From an uncultured Bacteroidales bacterium (GTDB taxonomy: Bacteria; Bacteroidota; Bacteroidia; Bacteroidales; Muribaculaceae), in the NCBI GenBank assembly GCA_945828175.1, contig CALZQD010000147.1:1-5039 (forward strand): 5,039 nucleotides of DNA. The letters run 5' to 3'. Positions 1 to 5,039 of this stretch are shown one piece after another. Every line of letters starts with the position of its first letter. The first letter of the stretch is position 1. Under the pieces are notes generated by a model. It was not told the origin of the DNA and did not search any database. It saw only the letters and a program-made list of their open reading frames with translations. Position numbers and translations under genes: made by a program.

Positions 1-35
1 GCAGCCAATATGCTGTGACCAAAGCTATTAAAGTG

Positions 36-55
36 CGGCGACGAGCTCGTCGCCG
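36..55. terminator. perfect 20-bp GC-rich palindrome, likely bidirectional terminator hairpin
   Basis: CGGCGACGAG is followed immediately by its exact reverse complement. As RNA it would fold into a strong stem of about 8 bp with an AGCT loop. It lies 67 bases past the stop codon of the downstream kinase. On the minus strand the 3' flank is CACTTTAATAG, only a poor U-run. On the plus strand it is followed by a T-rich tract (56-89), so it may also serve a convergent plus-strand gene ending just left of the window. It could instead be a copy of a dispersed palindromic repeat; one window cannot decide. Confidence 0.5.
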
Positions 56-89
56 TGTTCTGTTCTTCTGCCCTTTTGTTCTTTTGTTC
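56..89. repeat. T-rich low-complexity tract with tandem TTTTGTTC
   Basis: Two adjacent copies of TTTTGTTC (74-81 and 82-89) follow two adjacent copies of TGTTC (56-60 and 61-65). The tract directly abuts the 36-55 palindrome. It is non-coding on the minus strand (downstream of the kinase stop) and probably forms the T-rich arm of a plus-strand terminator. I see no gene in 1-122 that can be supported. Confidence 0.5.
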
Positions 90-122
90 AAAATTGCTTA
101 AACGCGAGGGTAATAGTGGGCT

Positions 123-958
123 TTAGTAGACGGGGAGGCGGAAGATGAAGCGTGCGCCCTGGCGGTAGTTGGGGTCGAGTTCGACGTCGCCGTTGAGGAG
201 GCGGGCGATGAGGCGGCTGATGTAGAGTCCGAGGCCGCACCCCTGGTCCTGGATGCTGTGCTGGCGGAAGCGCTCGAAGATAATCTCCTCGCTGCCGCGC
301 GGTATACCGCAGCCGGTGTCGGTGACAGCGAATTCAATCTCCTTGCCGTCGGCGGTGAGCTGATAGCTGAGGGTGATGGTGCCTTCGTCGGAAAACTTGG
401 CGGCGTTGACGAGGAGGTTGAGTAGCACCTGCTCGGCGCGGTGGGCGTCGGTCTTGATCGTGATATCAGGAGCATCGGCGTTCTCGAAGATCATCTTCAC
501 GCCCGGCTTGAGATATTTGCTGGTGCTGTCGATGGCGAACTCGCAGATTGACTTGACCGATTCCTGACGGATGCGGATATTCATCTTCGAGTTCTCGAGC
601 GAGGCGATGTCGAGCACGTCGTTGACGATAGTCAGCAGCAGCTCGGTGTTGAGAGTGACGATGTCGGTGAAACGCCTGAGATATTTCTGCTTCTCGACGT
701 CGGCACAGTCGGTTATGAGGTGGGTATACTCGACGATGGCGTGGAGCGGGGTCTTGATTTCATGGCTCATGTTGTTGATGAAATCGGTTTTGACGCGCTC
801 GGCGTTCTTGGCCTTGTCGCGGGCCTCGATGAGCTCTTGCTGGGTCTGTTTGAGGTTGTCGCGCTCGGTCTTGAGTTTGTCGTTGGTTTCGATAACGTCT
901 TTGGCGAGGCGCTTCGAGCAGCGGTAGAGGGTGAAGACAAACAGCAGCAGCGTCAGCG
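123..958 (-). repeat. transmitter-coding direct repeat, copy 1 (downstream kinase)
   Basis: This block encodes the end of the transmembrane helix and the entire coiled-coil / HisKA / HATPase_c region. It aligns without gaps to 2264-3099 at a constant offset of 2141 bases. Hand counting gives about 47 mismatches in 130-703 (about 92% identity), none in 704-919, and two more up to 958. Homology in the flanking sensor-coding DNA is much weaker, and similarity stops at the stop codon on the other side. This is a tandem paralogous segment, not a mobile element. Confidence 0.9.
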
Positions 959-2219
959 CGCCGACGAGGGCGACCGAGGTATAGATGATGGCGAGGCGAT
1001 GCTGGGCAATCTTGATGCTGCGGCGGTCGATTTCGAGAGTCTGGTTTTCGCTGCGCAGCTTGTTGATGTCGTATCTTATCTGCAATTCGCGGAAGTGTTC
1101 GACGGCCTTAGTGCGGATGCGCGTCTTGAGCATCTCGGTGTAGAGCTTGAGCGCCTCTAACTGCTCGTGGATGTTGCCCGTAGAGTCGGCGGCCTCCTTA
1201 TAGGCCTCGATGAGATAGGCGTTGGCGTGGTTGGTCGTGCCCTCTGAAATCAGCTTCTTGGCCAGCGGGATGACCTCGTCGTAGCGGCCTTTGGCCATTA
1301 GATAGCCGACTGTCGAGAGCGGTTCTTCCCTGAACTTGCCCGCGATCTCGGGATTCTCGTCGACCAGAGTCATCACGCGGTTGTAGTAGATGTCGACCTC
1401 CTCGGGCGCGAGGCTCTTGTAGGCGCAGAGCATGCGGTTGTAGCAGGCATATTTGTAGACGTCGAAACTCTTGAACCGGCGGCCTTCGGAGCGATACTGG
1501 CGCTCGATGTCCTCGATGACTGACAGCAGTGTGCGGTTGAGTTCGACGGCTTTGTCGTAGCGGCCGTTGGTGATGTAGGCGTTGGTGGCGTGGGTGTAGA
1601 AAGCGTTGCTCAGATAAGATTTCGACTCGGGAAGGTTGTCGATGAGCTCTTTAAGCTCCGAGAGATGCCGGTCGAGGAGCGAGCCTTCTTCTGCGGTATA
1701 GAGATAGGAGCAGAGGTTGAAGAGGTATTCGATGCGGGTATAGGGGTCGTTGTCGTCGCCGGGAGTATGTTTTTTGACGAGGGCTTCGAGGTGGGCGCGG
1801 CGCTCGCCGTCTGACATCTCCGGTATGCGGCGGGTGGCGATTTTTATGGTGATATAGAGCGCTGTCTGGCGCTGTTCCTCACTCGGGGGCATGCGCAGGG
1901 CGCGCTTGAGCATCAGGTCCTGCACCGAGTCGTTGTCGGGGTTGTGCGAAGTCATCACCCCGAGCACGTCGAGGGCGGCATGCTGGTTGCCGTTGGCGAG
2001 GGCTTTCTGATAGATCACCTCGCCGACGCGGTTGCGCTGGTCGCCGATGGCGAGGTCGAAGATGTCGAACAGCGTAGCGATGCTGTCGTCTGCGTTGGTG
2101 GCCTTTGACAAATCATACTTGAGGCCGTTGATGGTCTCCTCGCGGTTGAAGGCCGCCGACATCTGCGGACAGAGCAATGCAATCAGCAGAATTATGGTTG
2201 ATGAGATGTGTCTTGGCAT
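123..2219 (-). CDS. TPR-type periplasmic sensor histidine kinase (downstream paralogue, 698 aa)
   Basis: Membrane-bound two-component sensor kinase expected to autophosphorylate on His and pass the phosphate to a response regulator. Seen in order: signal peptide (residues 1-23, hydrophobic core, SAA before F24); helical TPR-like sensor (about 24-380, clearest TPR near 205-237, another near 305-325); juxtamembrane coiled coil (about 376-405); one transmembrane helix (about 409-432); coiled-coil linker (about 436-478); HisKA H-box with H486 in SHEIKTP, including the HExxT pattern linked to phosphatase activity; HATPase_c with N box (N601, N605), G1 box DTGCG (634-638), F box FERF (648-651) and G2 box GCGLG (660-664). 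The protein ends right after the ATPase fold, so there is no receiver domain. The start lies before the signal peptide and aligns with the start of the upstream paralogue; there is no Shine-Dalgarno sequence. It lies 44 bases downstream of that paralogue and is probably co-transcribed with it. The ligand is unknown. All catalytic residues are intact. Confidence 0.95.
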   Translation of the reverse strand: MPRHISSTIILLIALLCPQMSAAFNREETINGLKYDLSKATNADDSIATLFDIFDLAIGDQRNRVGEVIYQKALANGNQHAALDVLGVMTSHNPDNDSVQDLMLKRALRMPPSEEQRQTALYITIKIATRRIPEMSDGERRAHLEALVKKHTPGDDNDPYTRIEYLFNLCSYLYTAEEGSLLDRHLSELKELIDNLPESKSYLSNAFYTHATNAYITNGRYDKAVELNRTLLSVIEDIERQYRSEGRRFKSFDVYKYACYNRMLCAYKSLAPEEVDIYYNRVMTLVDENPEIAGKFREEPLSTVGYLMAKGRYDEVIPLAKKLISEGTTNHANAYLIEAYKEAADSTGNIHEQLEALKLYTEMLKTRIRTKAVEHFRELQIRYDINKLRSENQTLEIDRRSIKIAQHRLAIIYTSVALVGALTLLLFVFTLYRCSKRLAKDVIETNDKLKTERDNLKQTQQELIEARDKAKNAERVKTDFINNMSHEIKTPLHAIVEYTHLITDCADVEKQKYLRRFTDIVTLNTELLLTIVNDVLDIASLENSKMNIRIRQESVKSICEFAIDSTSKYLKPGVKMIFENADAPDITIKTDAHRAEQVLLNLLVNAAKFSDEGTITLSYQLTADGKEIEFAVTDTGCGIPRGSEEIIFERFRQHSIQDQGCGLGLYISRLIARLLNGDVELDPNYRQGARFIFRLPVY

Positions 2220-2263
2220 CGTAATATAGATAATGAGACTCTACTCGATTGATTATAATAGTC

Positions 2264-3099
2264 TTAATAGACCGGCAGACGGAAGATGAAGCGTGCGCCC
2301 TGGCGGTAGTTGGGGTCGACTTCAACTTCGCCGTTGAGGAGGCGGGCGATGAGTCGGCTGATATATAGGCCGAGGCCGCAGCCCTGGTCCTGGCTGCTGA
2401 GCTGGCGGAAACGCTCGAAGATAATCTCCTCGCTGCCGCGCGGTATGCCGCAGCCGGTGTCGGTGACCGCGAATTCGATCTCCTTGCCGTCGGCGGTGAG
2501 CTGATAGCCGAGGGTGATGGTGCCCTCTTTGGTAAACTTGGCGGCGTTGACGAGGAGGTTGAGAAGCACCTGCTCGGCGCGGTGGGCGTCGGTCTTGATC
2601 GAGAGATCGGGCTCGTCGGCGTTCTCGAAGATCATCTTCACGCCGGGGTTGAGATATTTGTTGGTGCTGTCGATGGCGAACTCGCAGATTGACTTGACCG
2701 ACTCGTTGCGGATGCGGATATTCATCGTCGAATTTTCGAGCGAGGCGGTGTCGAGTACGTCGTTGACGATAGTCAGCAGCAGCTCGGTGTTGAGGGTGAC
2801 GATGTCGGTGAAGCGAGTGAGATATTTCTTCTTCTCGACGTCGACACAGTCGGTTATGAGGTGGGTATACTCGACGATGGCGTGGAGCGGGGTCTTGATT
2901 TCATGGCTCATGTTGTTGATGAAATCGGTTTTGACGCGCTCGGCGTTCTTGGCCTTGTCGCGGGCCTCGATGAGCTCTTGCTGGGTCTGTTTGAGGTTGT
3001 CGCGCTCGGTCTTGAGTTTGTCGTTGGTTTCGATAACGTCTTTGGCGAGGCGCTTCGAGCGGCGGTAGAGGGTGAAGACAAACAGCAGTAGCGTCAGCG
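2264..3099 (-). repeat. transmitter-coding direct repeat, copy 2 (upstream kinase)
   Basis: Partner of the block at 123-958. The stretch 2845-3060 is base-for-base identical to 704-919. Such a long direct repeat about 2.1 kb apart could recombine to delete one kinase and leave a single hybrid sensor, or serve as a substrate for gene conversion. Confidence 0.9.
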
Positions 3100-4369
3100 A
3101 GACGACCAGGGCGACGACGATAAATATAATCGCCTTGCGGTGGCTCGCGAGCTTGACGTTGCGTTGCTCGAGTTCGAGCGACTGGTTCTTGCCGATGAGG
3201 CGGTCGATGTCGTAGCGCACCTGCAGCTCGCGGAAGTGCCTGTCGGCCTTCGATTTCAGCCGGTTCGACAGCAGATCGGAGTAGAGTCTGAGGGCTTCGA
3301 GCCGATCGTTGGCGGTGCCGGCCGAGTCGGCGGCTTCCTTATAGACCTCGACGTAGAACGACGACATCGGGCCGGTGCCGTCGGTCGCGAGCTGTGACTT
3401 TATCAGCGGCAGCGCCTCTTTGTAGCGTTTTTTGGCCATCATGTAGCAGATGGTCGGGCGCGGCACCTTACGCAGCGAGTTTGCCACCTCGGGGTTCTGC
3501 TGGGCGAGCGAGAGCATGCGCTTGTAATATGTTTCGACCTCCTCGGGCGCGAGATTCTTGTAGGAGCTGAGCAAACGTCTGTAGCAGATGTATTTGAAAC
3601 GGCTCATGTCTCTGAATCTTCGGCCGTCAGAGCGGTATTTCTTCTCCATGTCGTCGATGATGTCGAGCAGGGCCTTGTCGGCGACGATGGCCTTGTCGTA
3701 GCAGCCGCTGTTCATGTAGGCGTTGGCGGCGCGGGTGTAGTAGGCGGTGCGAAGCACGATTGACTCGTCCGGCAGGGTGTCGATAAGATGTTTCAGCTCA
3801 GTGAGATATTGGTCGAGCACCGAGCCTTCGTCGGCGGTGTAGAGAAAGGAGCAGAGGTTGAAGAGGTATTCGATGTGCTTATAGATGTCGGAGTCAATCT
3901 CGTCTTTGGCCTGCTTGTTTTTCTTGATAAGGTTGGTCAGAAAGATATCGCGCTCGTTTTCATCCATGTTTGGGATGTCGGTCGCGGCCTTGGTGATCGA
4001 GATGAACAGGACGGTCTGGCGCTGTTCGTCAGACATGGGCAGCGCCTTGGCGCGGCTGAGCATCAGGCCGGTGATCGAGTCGTTGAGGGGGTTGGTCGTG
4101 GTCATCTGACGGAGCATGTCGAACGCGACCGGCATGTTGCCGCTGAGGAGAGCGGTGTTGTAGAGCATTTCACCTGTCTGATTGCGGTGAAGGCTGGTCT
4201 CGAGGTCGAAGATGTCGTAGAGAATGGTGATGCTGTCGGCTGCGGTGCGGGCGTGGGTGAGGTCGTTCTCGAGACTTTTGATGGTCTCCTGACGGTCGAA
4301 CGCCGCCAGCGACTGCGGCAGAAGTAGTATGAACAGCAGATATATAGATAATGTGATGATTCTTTGCAT
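2264..4369 (-). CDS. TPR-type periplasmic sensor histidine kinase (upstream paralogue, 701 aa)
   Basis: First gene of the apparent two-kinase operon, with the same architecture as its neighbour. Signal peptide (residues 1-23, LAA before F24); TPR-like helical periplasmic sensor (about 24-385; the segment near 209-240 is a good TPR with the N-A-Y / Y-D-K-A pattern); coiled coil before the membrane (about 379-408); transmembrane helix (about 412-435); cytoplasmic coiled coil (about 439-481); HisKA with phospho-acceptor H489 in SHEIKTP; HATPase_c with N608, DTGCG (637-641), FERF (651-654) and GCGLG (663-667). There is no receiver domain. The sensor differs from the paralogue's at roughly half of its positions, with a net 3-residue insertion near 150-165; the last 270 residues differ at only 19. 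The start is chosen because the signal peptide begins there and a Bacteroidota promoter lies about 55 bases upstream. The sensed signal and partner regulator cannot be read from the sequence. Confidence 0.95.
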   Translation of the reverse strand: MQRIITLSIYLLFILLLPQSLAAFDRQETIKSLENDLTHARTAADSITILYDIFDLETSLHRNQTGEMLYNTALLSGNMPVAFDMLRQMTTTNPLNDSITGLMLSRAKALPMSDEQRQTVLFISITKAATDIPNMDENERDIFLTNLIKKNKQAKDEIDSDIYKHIEYLFNLCSFLYTADEGSVLDQYLTELKHLIDTLPDESIVLRTAYYTRAANAYMNSGCYDKAIVADKALLDIIDDMEKKYRSDGRRFRDMSRFKYICYRRLLSSYKNLAPEEVETYYKRMLSLAQQNPEVANSLRKVPRPTICYMMAKKRYKEALPLIKSQLATDGTGPMSSFYVEVYKEAADSAGTANDRLEALRLYSDLLSNRLKSKADRHFRELQVRYDIDRLIGKNQSLELEQRNVKLASHRKAIIFIVVALVVSLTLLLFVFTLYRRSKRLAKDVIETNDKLKTERDNLKQTQQELIEARDKAKNAERVKTDFINNMSHEIKTPLHAIVEYTHLITDCVDVEKKKYLTRFTDIVTLNTELLLTIVNDVLDTASLENSTMNIRIRNESVKSICEFAIDSTNKYLNPGVKMIFENADEPDLSIKTDAHRAEQVLLNLLVNAAKFTKEGTITLGYQLTADGKEIEFAVTDTGCGIPRGSEEIIFERFRQLSSQDQGCGLGLYISRLIARLLNGEVEVDPNYRQGARFIFRLPVY

Positions 4370-4396
4370 CTTATAAATTAGGATTCGTTAAGGCTC

Positions 4397-4415
4397 TGGG
4401 GATATAATATCTCCA
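4397..4415. promoter_or_regulatory. operator-like imperfect palindrome at the start of the kinase transcript
   Basis: On the plus strand, TGG-G-GATAT-A-ATATC-T-CCA is an inverted repeat in which 8 of 9 position pairs are complementary around a single central A. It begins within a few bases of the predicted transcription start and lies wholly in the 5' leader of the kinase operon. A dimeric regulator bound here would block or modulate the promoter at 4423-4453. The same sequence could instead fold as a weak leader hairpin. Function is inferred from symmetry and position only. Confidence 0.4.
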
Positions 4416-4422
4416 AACACGG

Positions 4423-4453
4423 CAAAGTTACGCAAAAAAAGGTAACAAACAAA
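4423..4453 (-). promoter_or_regulatory. Bacteroidota-type promoter for the kinase operon
   Basis: Read on the minus strand, TTTG (4450-4453) is followed by exactly 19 bases and then TAACTTTG (4423-4430). This is a full match to the known Bacteroidota sigma-ABfr consensus, a -33 TTTG element and a -7 TAnnTTTG element at 19-21 bp spacing. Transcription would start near 4416-4419, giving a leader of about 47-50 nt before the start codon of the upstream kinase. No comparable promoter is visible in the 44-base gap before the second kinase, which supports a single two-gene transcript. The assignment rests on consensus match and position only. Confidence 0.75.
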
Positions 4454-4487
4454 TGTAAGTGCTACAAATCTATCACAAATTTGTTAC
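4434..4487 (-). terminator. possible intrinsic terminator of the glycosyltransferase gene
   Basis: On the minus strand, just after the glycosyltransferase stop codon, GTAACAAA (4480-4487) and TTTGTTAC (4442-4449) form perfect 8-base inverted arms around a 30-base loop. They are followed by CC and seven Ts (4434-4440). The order hairpin then T-run is right for rho-independent termination, but the stem is A/T-rich and the loop is long, so it would be weak. The T-run falls in the spacer of the kinase promoter and the -33 element falls in the loop, so the arms might instead be a regulator site. A 10-bp palindrome, ACAAATTTGT (4475-4484), overlaps the upstream arm. Confidence 0.35.
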
Positions 4488-4501
4488 GTTTGTGTGAGCG
4501 A

Positions 4502-5039
4502 CTATAAATGTGAGGGTAAATCAGAGAATTTGCGGATGCCTTTGAGGTAGTATGCCGTCAGGATGTTGGTGCGGGCGTCGGGACGTTCGGCGAGGAGATT
4601 GCGGTCGGGGTGAGAGGTGTAGTCGCGGCGCATGCGGGCGAAATCGCGGTGTGCGCGGACGATGGCGGCGGCGTTTTTGAAGTCAAACGTGGCGACGAAC
4701 TTGGCCCAGGCGAGGGTGTCGAGCAGGCGGCGCTTGAAGAGCTTCGAGGCGCGGACGCTGTCGGGCAGGTTCTTATGGAGCATCAGCAGGTTGTTGCGGA
4801 AGTTGAGGTAAGTCTTGCGCGGGTTGGAGGCCGGGAGGGAGCCCCCGCCGAGATGGTAGACCTTCGAATCGGGCACGGCCTTGATGCTGTGGCCCGAGAG
4901 GAGGATGCGCCAGCAGAGGTCGATCTCCTCCATGTGGGCGAAGAAGCGGCTGTCGAGGCCTCCGACGCTGAGATAGAGCTCGCTGCGCACCATCAGGCAG
5001 GCGCCGGTCGCCCAGAAGATGTCGGCGACGCTGTCATAT
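4502..5039 (-). CDS. family 2 glycosyltransferase, C-terminal part (5' end outside window)
   Basis: Partial gene: 178 residues and a TAG stop are visible. The frame stays open to the right edge (first full codon Tyr at 5036-5038), so the internal Met at 4991-4993 is not the true start. Visible motifs fit the second half of a GT-A fold GT2 enzyme of the rhamnosyltransferase / WbbL-like kind: a W-x-T-G-A-C-L-M-V-R strand (visible residues 9-18), then GGLDSRFF (26-33) and EEIDLCWR (37-44), which matches the E/D-D-x-D-L-x-W-R acceptor and catalytic-base motif. Next come a V-Y-H-L-G-G-G-S segment and the R-N-N-L region typical of the family, then a basic helical tail. The nucleotide-sugar-binding DxD motif would lie upstream, off the window. 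The family builds cell-surface polysaccharide at the cytoplasmic face of the membrane; the exact sugar cannot be told. The gene is followed by a terminator-like structure and is probably transcribed apart from the kinases. Confidence 0.9.
   Translation of the reverse strand, partial: YDSVADIFWATGACLMVRSELYLSVGGLDSRFFAHMEEIDLCWRILLSGHSIKAVPDSKVYHLGGGSLPASNPRKTYLNFRNNLLMLHKNLPDSVRASKLFKRRLLDTLAWAKFVATFDFKNAAAIVRAHRDFARMRRDYTSHPDRNLLAERPDARTNILTAYYLKGIRKFSDLPSHL

Noticed and set aside
13..33. Lipoprotein signal considered for the downstream kinase because of the Cys in LIALLCPQ
   Set aside because: The residue before Cys17 is Leu rather than Gly/Ala/Ser, so the lipobox rule fails, and the paralogue has Leu in place of Cys. 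An ordinary signal peptide with cleavage after SAA fits both. The start and end given here are residue-scale positions; the DNA lies near 2150-2219.
3..100. Plus-strand frame open from the left edge to a stop at 98-100, possibly the tail of a convergent gene
   Set aside because: It would run through the 36-55 palindrome and give an Arg-rich then hydrophobic tail with no recognisable family. The other two plus frames stop at 16-18 and 29-31, so a gene end there is possible but the frame cannot be chosen.
98..475. Minus-strand open frame rich in Ser/Thr/Ala/Pro overlapping the kinase 3' end (a similar one at 2113-2325)
   Set aside because: Out-of-frame reading of the GC-rich kinase gene. Its composition is typical of a shifted frame, and the in-frame product has clear HATPase_c motifs up to a stop shared by both paralogues.
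123..958. Long direct repeats considered as an insertion sequence or transposon pair
   Set aside because: The repeats are in-frame protein-coding domains of two paralogues, with no terminal inverted repeats, target-site duplications or transposase. Tandem duplication plus conversion explains them.
2514..3068. Long open frame on the plus strand (184 codons) opposite the upstream kinase, with a shorter equivalent opposite the other copy
   Set aside because: Antisense shadow of the conserved transmitter. It appears in both copies only because the kinase sequence is duplicated; the translation is low-complexity and matches no family I recognise, while the minus strand encodes a complete kinase with all motifs.
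3788..4327. Plus-strand open frame of 179 codons opposite the upstream kinase sensor region
   Set aside because: Shadow frame: Val/Glu/Gly-rich antisense translation with no recognisable domain, fully contained in a well-supported gene on the other strand.
4465..4472. Second TAnnTTTG match (TAGATTTG on the minus strand) upstream of the main promoter
   Set aside because: No TTTG or TTG element lies 19-21 bp upstream, and the box falls in the loop of the terminator-like structure. A chance match is likely in this A/T-rich stretch.

Overview
The window looks like Bacteroidota (Bacteroidales) chromosomal DNA of moderately high GC. Three things suggest this. The sensor kinases have the periplasmic-TPR architecture common in that phylum. 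Neither full gene has a recognisable Shine-Dalgarno sequence, only A/T-rich leaders. The only clear promoter matches the Bacteroidota consensus (TTTG, 19 bp, TAnnTTTG) rather than the E. coli -35/-10. A Muribaculaceae-like gut anaerobe is possible, but that is a guess.

All coding capacity I can support is on the minus strand. From right to left, in the direction of transcription: (i) the C-terminal 178 residues of a family 2 glycosyltransferase that runs off the right edge (4502-5039); (ii) a 131-base intergenic region (4370-4501) holding a terminator-like hairpin with T-run, a well-matched promoter and an operator-like palindrome; (iii) a 701-residue TPR sensor histidine kinase (2264-4369); (iv) a 44-base gap; (v) a paralogous 698-residue TPR sensor histidine kinase (123-2219); (vi) a 122-base tail (1-122) with a perfect 20-bp palindrome, probably a terminator.

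The two kinases form an apparent two-gene operon made by tandem duplication. Each has a signal peptide, a periplasmic helical TPR-type sensor of about 380 residues, one membrane segment, a coiled-coil linker, a HisKA domain and a HATPase_c domain, with no receiver domain. The cytoplasmic transmitters are about 93% identical (251 of 270 residues, hand count), while the periplasmic sensors are only about half identical. Inside the transmitter block a 216-bp stretch is identical between the copies, with no synonymous changes, which suggests recent gene conversion. The simplest reading is two sensors for different or divergent inputs feeding one shared phosphorelay output. No response regulator is visible, so the partner lies outside the window.
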